DNA of 27,885 nt from the IMG/VR virus record IMGVR_UViG_3300025117_000936, positions 1 to 27,885 of that record; one strand, 5' to 3'. The position numbers were made by a program, and so were the translations under genes. Below the pieces are notes generated by a model. It was given only the letters and a program-made list of their open reading frames with translations. It did not search any database and had not been told where the DNA came from. Below are positions 6,912 to 12,916 of the stretch, one piece after another; the first letter of the stretch is position 1; every line of letters begins with the position of its first letter. The DNA is from a virus.

Positions 6912-6945
6912 GCGGGGAACCGCACACCTGGATCCCGACGCCGCC

Positions 6946-7185
6946 ATGACCGAACCCGCAAGCCGCGGACGCCCGCGCATCCATCCGGCGGGCCTGTCGC
7001 CCAGCGATCGCACGGACTTGTGGCAGCAGGATCTGAAGCGCAGCGGCGGCCACAGGCTCGCCGTGAACCTCAATCGCAGCGCGTGGCGCGCTCTGCAGCG
7101 GATGGCGGCGCCCGGCGATCGCGGGCCGCTGCTGGAACGCCTGGTGCTCGAGGAAGCCCGCCGCCGGCGTCTGCCGGCGGACTAG
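6946..7185 (+). CDS. Small DNA-binding protein, AT-hook-like motif plus ribbon-helix-helix-like domain
   Basis: The protein is 79 residues from the preferred ATG at 6946, or 91 from 6910. Near the N-terminus RGRPRIHP resembles an AT-hook (GRP core). The C-terminal 45 residues, with a short strand (HRLAVNLN), a helix (RSAWRALQRMA) and a second helix (GPLLERLVLEEARRRR), match the ribbon-helix-helix (Arc/MetJ) pattern. It is the only phage gene in the window on the plus strand and converges on the outer spanin with 3 bases between stops. The upstream palindrome and the repeat cluster are natural candidate binding sites. I cannot name the family. Confidence 0.6.
   Translation: MTEPASRGRPRIHPAGLSPSDRTDLWQQDLKRSGGHRLAVNLNRSAWRALQRMAAPGDRGPLLERLVLEEARRRRLPAD
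7161..7180. terminator. Hairpin between the convergent small gene and late operon
   Basis: CCGCCGGC (7161-7168) pairs with GCCGGCGG (7173-7180) around GTCT. It lies in the last codons of the plus-strand gene and just beyond the outer spanin stop on the minus strand. It lacks a U tract on either strand, so any termination role is uncertain. Confidence 0.35.
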
Positions 7186-7188
7186 CCG

Positions 7189-7497
7189 TCAACGGATGCG
7201 GCCGGCCGCGCGCTCGCGGTCGAGGCAGTCGGCCACTTCCCCGCGCTTTGTGACCTCGATCGTGGCCACGCCGGCCCAGCGACGCGCATAGGCGGCCCAG
7301 CGGCGTGCATACGCGCGCCAGGCGCGCCAGTCGGTCGTGGTGGGCTCCTGCAGGCCGCGCGCAGCTGGCGCGGGCTCAGCGGCCGCGCGCTCGCTGCAGT
7401 CGATCCGCGGCGGCTCGATAGCCGCCTTCGGCGTCCTCCAGCTCGCGCACGACGTCGTCACCAGCACCAGGCTGATCGTCAGCAGGATGGCTCGCAT
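7189..7497 (-). CDS. Outer-membrane spanin (Rz1-like lipoprotein)
   Basis: This 102-residue protein has a short signal peptide and a lipobox (LVTTSCAS), with Cys17 as the predicted lipidation site. After processing, the mature part would be anchored in the outer membrane and project into the periplasm to meet the inner spanin. It starts inside the inner spanin gene in a different frame, with 122 bases of overlap, the classic Rz/Rz1 arrangement. It is the last gene of the late operon. Its C-terminal half has two copies of an ARRWA-containing motif (YARRWAAYARRWAG) in place of the proline-rich region usual in Rz1. Confidence 0.85.
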   Translation of the reverse strand: MRAILLTISLVLVTTSCASWRTPKAAIEPPRIDCSERAAAEPAPAARGLQEPTTTDWRAWRAYARRWAAYARRWAGVATIEVTKRGEVADCLDRERAAGRIR

Positions 7498-7792
7498 GTT
7501 CGATTCTCCCGGCGGCGGCTTCGGTGGTCACGCGTAGGTCGATGGTTGCCGAATCCATCGAAGCGCGGGTGGTGGTGGCGTTGGCGGCGCCGACGTCGCC
7601 GCTGGCGGCGTTTGCCTGGGCGGTCTTGGCCGCGGCGATCGCGTCCGCCGCCTGGCCAGCGCGCCAGTGCAGATATGCGGCGTAGCCCAGGGCGATCAGG
7701 AAGATAAGCACCAGCAGGCCCCACAACACGGTGCGCGCGATCGCCTTGGCGGCGTCGATCGGGTTCGGGGGTACGGGGACAGGAATCGTCAC
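7376..7792 (-). CDS. Inner-membrane spanin (Rz-like)
   Basis: The protein has 138 residues, starting at a GTG at 7790-7792 that overlaps the stop of the upstream holin-like gene by 4 bp (GTGA). A single N-terminal transmembrane segment (about residues 20-42, WGLLVLIFLIALGYAAYLHW) is followed by an Ala-rich and charged periplasmic region. That is the layout of an inner spanin, which with the outer spanin fuses the two membranes at the last step of lysis. The frame is open upstream to 8440, but that part overlaps two other genes and is not coding. It shares 122 bases with the outer spanin gene. Confidence 0.8.
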   Translation of the reverse strand: MTIPVPVPPNPIDAAKAIARTVLWGLLVLIFLIALGYAAYLHWRAGQAADAIAAAKTAQANAASGDVGAANATTTRASMDSATIDLRVTTEAAAGRIEHASHPADDQPGAGDDVVRELEDAEGGYRAAADRLQRARGR

Positions 7793-8112
7793 GGCGTGGG
7801 GTCCTCCACGGCTTGCTGTTCGGCCTGGCGTTCCGCTTCGCGTTGCCGGCGGATCTCCGAATGGGCGCGCAGCGCCATGACCACAGCCAGCGATACCGCC
7901 AGCAGCGCCAGTTCCGGGTCCGCCGTCAGCTGCTGGCGGCTGAGGATGCGCGCGATCATGAAGAGGCCGCCCGCGACCATGCCGGCCCTGGCCAGGCGCC
8001 GAATGTGCCAGCGCAGTTCGGTGGGGCGGCCGCGCAGCAGATCCGCAGCGACGGTGGCGCAGATGGTGACGAACAGGCCGGCAAGCGCCAGCAGTGCGAA
8101 GGTCAGGGACAT
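7789..8112 (-). CDS. Holin-like membrane protein, three segments
   Basis: The protein has 107 residues. Hydrophobic stretches lie at about residues 3-24, 44-58 and 68-83, followed by a charged, Gln/Glu/Arg-rich tail of about 24 residues. Small size, membrane segments and the charged C-terminus are those of class I holins. It sits between another membrane protein and the spanins, downstream of the endolysin. Holins set the time of lysis by forming lesions in the inner membrane. Which of the two membrane proteins is the holin, and whether the other is an antiholin, cannot be told here. Confidence 0.65.
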   Translation of the reverse strand: MSLTFALLALAGLFVTICATVAADLLRGRPTELRWHIRRLARAGMVAGGLFMIARILSRQQLTADPELALLAVSLAVVMALRAHSEIRRQREAERQAEQQAVEDPTP

Positions 8113-8114
8113 GG

Positions 8115-8501
8115 TCAGCGGGCTCCGTCAGTTCGCTTCCACCCCGAAGCGATGCGTTTCCCCTGTTCCCATAGGAAGCGGATGCTGAGCCCCAGGACGG
8201 CGGCACGCGCCCACAGTTCGATGTTGCCGGTCCACTGCAGCAGTGGAATGTGCGGCACGACGGCGGCGACGACGGCCGCTGCGAAACCCATGGCCAGGAT
8301 CCCGTAGATGACCTTGCGGACTTCCTTCGGCTGTTTTTCCGGTTCGAAGTAGAAGGACATGGCTGCACCGGCCAGCGCGGCCGCCCACGCCCAGGGGGAG
8401 AACGTGTAGGCGGCGGCGCTGACGCCGGCGGTGGCCACACCCTTGCTGATGGTCGACGGCGCGTTGGCCAGCAGCACGCCCAGGAGGGTTTCGAACTTCA
8501 T
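8115..8501 (-). CDS. Holin-like membrane protein
   Basis: This 128-residue protein has three hydrophobic segments (about residues 31-51, 66-88 and 96-110), separated by a charged loop (FEPEKQPKEVRK). Its start shares one base with the endolysin stop (TGATG), and the next gene begins 2 bases after its stop, so both are coupled. Size, membrane profile and location support a holin or antiholin. I do not recognise a named family. Confidence 0.6.
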   Translation of the reverse strand: MKFETLLGVLLANAPSTISKGVATAGVSAAAYTFSPWAWAAALAGAAMSFYFEPEKQPKEVRKVIYGILAMGFAAAVVAAVVPHIPLLQWTGNIELWARAAVLGLSIRFLWEQGKRIASGWKRTDGAR

Positions 8502-8938
8502 CAGACCAGGCCCGGCTTGTAGGTGGTGACGCCGCGAACTTTCACGGCCGTCAAGATCTCGCGCCGATGTCGCGGCCCGTAGCTGACATGCACCCAGCTG
8601 CCGAACTCATCGATCACCTGATCGAAGGGAAGGCCTAGCGCCACGATTCGCTTGGCAACCTGGCGCGAGCTCACACCACTCACGACGATGTCAGCGGCTT
8701 GGCCAAGGCGATGCTGCGACGTCGGCGCACCGCCAACGCGACGGTTCACCGCCTGCGCGCGGAATGCGCTGTTGATGGTGATGGGCTTACCCAAAGAGTC
8801 GCGCAGCGGCTGCAGGATGTTGATCGCCAGCGCACGCAAGCAGGCCACCTCGGCGTCGGTGGGAACGTTCGGAAGGCCCGTGGTTGTCACGGTCATTTCC
8901 AGAAGGCTGAAGTTGCGGGTGAAGGCGATATCGCGCAT
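8501..8938 (-). CDS. Endolysin, M15-family peptidase
   Basis: The 145-residue protein starts MRDIAFTRNFSLLEMT, like the M15_3 (D-Ala-D-Ala carboxypeptidase-like) endolysins. The zinc site is visible: SQHRLGQAADI supplies the first His and Asp, and SWVHVSY the second His. A conserved SAFRA motif precedes them (about residue 48). It would cleave the peptide side chains of peptidoglycan at lysis. It has no signal peptide, so it depends on a holin. Neither start has a good ribosome binding site. A GTG at 8989 is in frame, overlaps the stop of the upstream gene by 4 bp (GTGA) and would add 17 residues, so that start is a real alternative. Confidence 0.88.
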   Translation of the reverse strand: MRDIAFTRNFSLLEMTVTTTGLPNVPTDAEVACLRALAINILQPLRDSLGKPITINSAFRAQAVNRRVGGAPTSQHRLGQAADIVVSGVSSRQVAKRIVALGLPFDQVIDEFGSWVHVSYGPRHRREILTAVKVRGVTTYKPGLV

Positions 8939-8985
8939 GTGGCCACGATCGCCGACGCCGGCGACGCGCAGCCACGGGATGCAGA

Positions 8986-9765
8986 TCACGGCGCCGGCGG
9001 GATCTCGCGGAACGCCGGCGACCAGCGCCACCAGGGGCCGCGCACCTGCTCGATGTCGCCCAGCACGTCGCTGTAGCCGTACAGCGCGGATTCGTGCAGT
9101 TTCGCCGCGTCCACCACGCCACTACCGGCGGCGGTCTCCCAGCGCGGGATGGCCACGCAACGCGCGGCGCGCGTCAGCGCGTAACGCAAGCGCGCCCAAT
9201 CCATGCCGTTGGCCAGGCCGCCTGCGCGCACACGGGCTTCGGTGTCCATGCTGAGGGTCACAGGGAGGCGGCGATACGGACGACGTTCGTCAGCGAAGAT
9301 CTGCATGCCCACGGTTTCGGACACCACGGTGGGATCCACCAGGGAGATCTTCCAGCCCGCATCGATGCGCACGGACACCGCCGGCATCACCACCAGTTCG
9401 CCGATCTCGATCACGCCCTGCGTCGTCGTGATCACCACGCTGACGCTGGCCGTCGCCGCGGCTGCAGGTACTACCAGCCAGCAGGCCACGGATCCGTCCT
9501 GCAGGCGGCGCGTGACGCCGCTGGCGCCGGCGGCCGCCACGGTGACGCCCTCGGGAAGGTTCAGGCCCAGCAGCGCGATCACGCGCACCACGATCGCGCT
9601 GGCCAGCGTGATGTTGATCGTCGGGCTGCCGCTGGTGCGCTGGATTCGCGTGGCGCGGGCAGGCTTGCCGTCGAACAGGGCTGCGCCGTTGTCGCTGGTC
9701 AGCCAGGAAGCGCCGGCGGCGAGGGATACGGCGTTTACCGCCGGCATGCTGTAACCGATCAACAT
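8986..9765 (-). CDS. Phage tail protein of unknown function
   Basis: The protein has 259 residues, mostly predicted beta strands. An N-terminal half rich in Ala, Val and Thr is followed by a segment beginning around residue 150 and a Trp-rich C-terminus (RGPWWRWSPAF). There is no signal peptide, membrane segment or catalytic motif. It starts 4 bases after the stop of the 659-residue tail gene and immediately precedes the endolysin, which makes a distal tail or host-contact role likely. I do not recognise the family. Large tail-tip partner proteins often occupy this position. Confidence 0.6.
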   Translation of the reverse strand: MLIGYSMPAVNAVSLAAGASWLTSDNGAALFDGKPARATRIQRTSGSPTINITLASAIVVRVIALLGLNLPEGVTVAAAGASGVTRRLQDGSVACWLVVPAAAATASVSVVITTTQGVIEIGELVVMPAVSVRIDAGWKISLVDPTVVSETVGMQIFADERRPYRRLPVTLSMDTEARVRAGGLANGMDWARLRYALTRAARCVAIPRWETAAGSGVVDAAKLHESALYGYSDVLGDIEQVRGPWWRWSPAFREIPPAP

Positions 9766-9769
9766 TCGC

Positions 9770-11749
9770 TTATCCCCACAGGATCAGGGTGGTGTCGCCG
9801 TTCGCCGGGTTGCGCAGACGGCTGCGCACCAGCACCTTCTTGCCGCCGGCCAAGCCGTAGCGCGGATGCGTGATGCGGCCGACTTGGCCAGGCTTTGGAT
9901 TGAAGTCGGATCCGCCTTTCAGGCGCAGCACCATCGTGAAGCGCGGCGTGCCGTACATGGCCACCACGCGATCGATTTCGGCCTGCGCGTCCTGGGCACG
10001 CCAGAAAAGGGACACGATCGGTTCGGCAGAGTCGGCGTGCTGATAGCGCCGCGGCAGTGGGCCACCGCCATACACCTGGCCACGCCACAGTCCCATCAAT
10101 TCGTCACGCCGCGGCTGTGGCAGGTCGATCATGTCGGTGACCAGTTCGCCGGCACCCAGCGCCTGGGCGTTAGGCCGGTAGGCCATGCGGCGCGTCAGAC
10201 CGGGCGCCAGGTCTGGCGTGCAGATCAGATCGCTTTCGAGATCCGCGCGCGTCAGATCGAAGGCGAGCGTGCCCCCGTAGGTGTCGGGCGCGATGATGCG
10301 GGAGAAGCGCAGCACGCCGTCATCGTCCTGCCACCACCAGGCGCCCCAGCTGGGCAACGCTCGCGCCAGTGCCGCGCGCGCCCAGCCGCCCTCGCCGGAT
10401 TCCCTGGTGTAGTAGCCGATGCCGGCGTAGCCGGTCGCGGTGTCAATCGCGCTGGCGTCCGCGCTGGACCAGGCCGACTTCCGGACGCGGCCGAACACGC
10501 CCTGCAGGAACTGCAGCAGCGTGGCCGGCTGCATGCCGGCGCCGATGCTGGACACGTCGCAGACCACGGGGCCCACCGGCGGGCTGGTCATGGCCAGCTG
10601 CTGCGCATCGGGCGTCACGGTGTACGTGCCGGCCTCCATGATGTCGCCGCGGTCCATCACCGTGGCCACGTGCGCCAGCGGCGCGTCCGCCATGTACAGC
10701 ACGGTGCCGTCGCTGTTGGCCGGGAGCGCGGGCACGCTTGCCACGGCGCCAATGACTACCGGCTGCGGCGTCCACGCCAGGGCGGGCAGGTTGCCCAGGA
10801 AGACGCCGCGGGCCAGGGACTGGTCCAGATCATCGTGCGCGTCGCTCAGCATCAGCTTCTTGCTGCTGTCGCTCTGGAGCTCGATGCGCTCCACCACGTA
10901 ACGGCCGACCGTGACGGCGCCGGCGACGCTGCCGCCACGGTCTGCCAGGCGGATGGCCACCGGCGTGCCGCGAAGATCTTCCAGCGCCATGCTGTCCAGC
11001 AGGCCGTCCGGATCCACGATGTCCGCCGTCGCGCTGCCGCCGCGGGTCGGTGGATCTCCCGACCAGGGCCAGAAGCCGATCTCCGCGGCGGTGGTGACGC
11101 CCGACAACAGCAGGCCTTCGTAGCGCGCATGCGCGGGCGCGTCGCCGGCGGCGCTCAGGAAGTCCCAATCGGCCAGCCTGGCGCTGGCGCTGGCGGCGGC
11201 AACGGCTGGCCAGCCTGCAGCTGCAGCAGGCCCTGCAGCAGGCCACTGGCCAGCGTTCACGGCGCACACCAGGCCGCCGGCGGTGGGCGGTGCGATCGAC
11301 ACAGCGAAATGCCAGGTTGTGCCCGCCGGCAGGTTGCGGGCGTGCACCAGCGTCGCGCCCTTGTAGAAGGCGATCGTGGGCGTCGCGCTGACCAGGTCGA
11401 TGGCAACGCCGACGATGTCCCCCTTGGCGATCGCCGGCAGCCCTGCGGCCACCTGCACACCGTTCACCCACACCTGGCCATCGTGAAGAGCCCAGGCCAC
11501 GCCGGCGTTTCCCACGGCGCTGTTGTAGGCAGCGCCTGCCGGCACGACGCCGATATCACCGAAAACGGCTGCATCGCCCCACAGGGTGAATTCGGCACCG
11601 CGCACGCCGGTGGAATGCCCCACGTCGCTGCGCGCGTTGCGTGATCCGTTGATTCCATCCGCGGTGGTGACCACCGTCTGGCCACCGTCACGGGCCGCCA
11701 TCGCCGGGCCGATCGGTGCCGCGGCGAAGCGCGCATAGGCCTGCGGCAT
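9770..11749 (-). CDS. Tail tip/hub protein with N-terminal SPRY-like domain
   Basis: The protein has 659 residues. From about 45 to 175 the sequence follows the SPRY (B30.2) pattern: a strand with GVAWALHDGQVWVNG, then KGDIVGVAIDL, then IAFYKGATLVHAR, and finally a Trp-His-Phe strand. SPRY is a binding fold in the concanavalin-like class. The remainder (about 200-659) has tail-hub features, including WWWQDDDGVLRFSR and a C-terminal stretch ending in strands with GQVGRITHPRYG, as in baseplate/tail hub proteins of siphophages. Its start shares one base with the preceding stop (TGATG). The SPRY assignment is by eye. Binding to a host surface ligand is inferred. Confidence 0.65.
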   Translation of the reverse strand: MPQAYARFAAAPIGPAMAARDGGQTVVTTADGINGSRNARSDVGHSTGVRGAEFTLWGDAAVFGDIGVVPAGAAYNSAVGNAGVAWALHDGQVWVNGVQVAAGLPAIAKGDIVGVAIDLVSATPTIAFYKGATLVHARNLPAGTTWHFAVSIAPPTAGGLVCAVNAGQWPAAGPAAAAGWPAVAAASASARLADWDFLSAAGDAPAHARYEGLLLSGVTTAAEIGFWPWSGDPPTRGGSATADIVDPDGLLDSMALEDLRGTPVAIRLADRGGSVAGAVTVGRYVVERIELQSDSSKKLMLSDAHDDLDQSLARGVFLGNLPALAWTPQPVVIGAVASVPALPANSDGTVLYMADAPLAHVATVMDRGDIMEAGTYTVTPDAQQLAMTSPPVGPVVCDVSSIGAGMQPATLLQFLQGVFGRVRKSAWSSADASAIDTATGYAGIGYYTRESGEGGWARAALARALPSWGAWWWQDDDGVLRFSRIIAPDTYGGTLAFDLTRADLESDLICTPDLAPGLTRRMAYRPNAQALGAGELVTDMIDLPQPRRDELMGLWRGQVYGGGPLPRRYQHADSAEPIVSLFWRAQDAQAEIDRVVAMYGTPRFTMVLRLKGGSDFNPKPGQVGRITHPRYGLAGGKKVLVRSRLRNPANGDTTLILWG

Positions 11750-12051
11750 CAGGCCACCGGAAGCGGTTCGCGGCTCAGCTGCACGCGCTCGCTGGCGGCG
11801 CGGGCCAGATAGTTGGCAGCCACCGGATCAATCAGGCCTTCGAACCGCTGCCATAGCACGCCGTCCACACGCTCATAGTGGCGCGAGGCGCGCAACACGA
11901 AGCCAGCGCCATCCAGGCGGGCAATGCGCTGGAACATCGCTTCGGCCTCGCTGCCGTCTTCGAAACTGATGGTCTGGCCCTGCGACAGCAGGTTCATCAC
12001 ACGGATGTCTTCCGGCTCGGCGTTGGTCAGGAAATCTTCGTAGCTGATCAT
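11749..12051 (-). CDS. Small phage protein of unknown function
   Basis: The protein has 100 residues, is acidic in its first half and has no membrane segment or signal. It lies between the small membrane gene (13-base gap) and the 659-residue tail gene, whose start overlaps its stop. Its length and position suggest a tail-associated or assembly protein. No domain is recognised. Confidence 0.6.
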   Translation of the reverse strand: MISYEDFLTNAEPEDIRVMNLLSQGQTISFEDGSEAEAMFQRIARLDGAGFVLRASRHYERVDGVLWQRFEGLIDPVAANYLARAASERVQLSREPLPVA

Positions 12052-12064
12052 GGCTGTGGGGCTC

Positions 12065-12262
12065 CTATCGTGATTCGGCTTCGCGCTGCTTGCGCAGGCG
12101 TTCGTCGCGCTCGAGCGCCATCAGTCGCGTCTCCACACTGGTGGGTGTCGGCGCGGAGGGGCGCGGGATCTGCAGGCGCTTTTCCAGGCGCTGGACGCGG
12201 CGCCACAGCAGCACGACAAATCCGACCGCCACCACGGCGATCAGCACGCACGCGGCGCTCAT
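12065..12262 (-). CDS. Small single-pass membrane protein
   Basis: The protein has 65 residues. The N-terminus (MSAACVLIAVVAVGFVVLLW) is one strong transmembrane segment, followed by a basic helix (RRVQRLEKRLQ) and a charged tail. The start at 12262 overlaps the stop of the upstream gene by 4 bp (ATGA), which decides it over the longer open frame to 12361. Small membrane proteins of this sort occur among phage tail genes, but the role is unknown. Confidence 0.6.
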   Translation of the reverse strand: MSAACVLIAVVAVGFVVLLWRRVQRLEKRLQIPRPSAPTPTSVETRLMALERDERLRKQREAESR

Positions 12263-12906
12263 GCTTTGATCTCCATCGCGTCCGCCGATGGATCCCGCAA
12301 CGATGTGGGCAGCGTAGGCGCAGCCGGCGGCAGCGTCAGGTCGGCGGGCTTCTCCGCCCACTGCGGTTCCTCCTTCTTACGGAAGGCGAAGCCGGAACGC
12401 AGGTCGCTTGTGTTCAGGACGCGCAGGAGGTTTTCGACCTTCGCGCGTGCCGTTCCGTCTGCGAAACCTTCTTGCCAGCGCCAAGCCTGGCCAGCGCCAT
12501 TTTGCGCGGTCGGGTCCCACACCAGATCGCCGTAGCGCTCGCCCTTCCAGTTCGGGCGGCCATCGAAGCGGGGCATCGTCATCAGATCGTCTGCGGTGAC
12601 GTCGCTGGTATGACGCACCCATGCGTCATCCATCTCGATCGTGTCGCCAATGCTGTCCTGGTGAACCGTGTGCGTTGTGGTGTTGCTCCGGCTGGCGTAG
12701 CCGTTCGGCGCCTGCTTGAACGTGCCGTCATCGTTCATCTGCCACGCCTGCGCAGTCATGTGGAAATGGTCCGCTTTCACGCTCAGATCGACTTCCATCA
12801 CCACGCGCATGTACACGCCACTCTCCTGTTCGTGGAAGTCGCGCACCTCGACGTTCTCCGGCAGGCCGGTGGGATAGCCAGGAAGTTGGATCTGCACAAG
12901 GTTCAC
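12259..12906 (-). CDS. Phage protein of unknown function between fibre and tail-tip genes
   Basis: The protein has 215 residues. The N-terminal half appears rich in beta strands with many charged and aromatic residues. The C-terminus (from about 175) is Pro-rich and disordered, with repeated PxxP-type stretches. It starts 10 bases after the fibre gene stop. No signal, membrane segment or catalytic motif is seen. Synteny suggests a tail-fibre-associated protein, and the family is not recognised. Confidence 0.6.
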   Translation of the reverse strand: MNLVQIQLPGYPTGLPENVEVRDFHEQESGVYMRVVMEVDLSVKADHFHMTAQAWQMNDDGTFKQAPNGYASRSNTTTHTVHQDSIGDTIEMDDAWVRHTSDVTADDLMTMPRFDGRPNWKGERYGDLVWDPTAQNGAGQAWRWQEGFADGTARAKVENLLRVLNTSDLRSGFAFRKKEEPQWAEKPADLTLPPAAPTLPTSLRDPSADAMEIKA

Positions 12907-12916
12907 TGCGAATTCC

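Noticed and set aside
6709-7053. Minus-strand ORFs in the control region (6709-7053, 6728-6961)
   Set aside because: They are Arg/Pro-rich with no ribosome binding site and overlap the plus-strand regulator. They look like chance GC-rich frames.
7793-8440. N-terminal extension of the inner spanin frame to 8440
   Set aside because: It would overlap two holin-like genes fully. The GTG start at 7792 is coupled to the holin stop and begins the membrane-anchored protein.
9866-11644. Plus-strand ORF of 592 codons opposite the SPRY/tail hub gene
   Set aside because: It is a shadow reading frame rich in Arg, Ala and Gly with no features.
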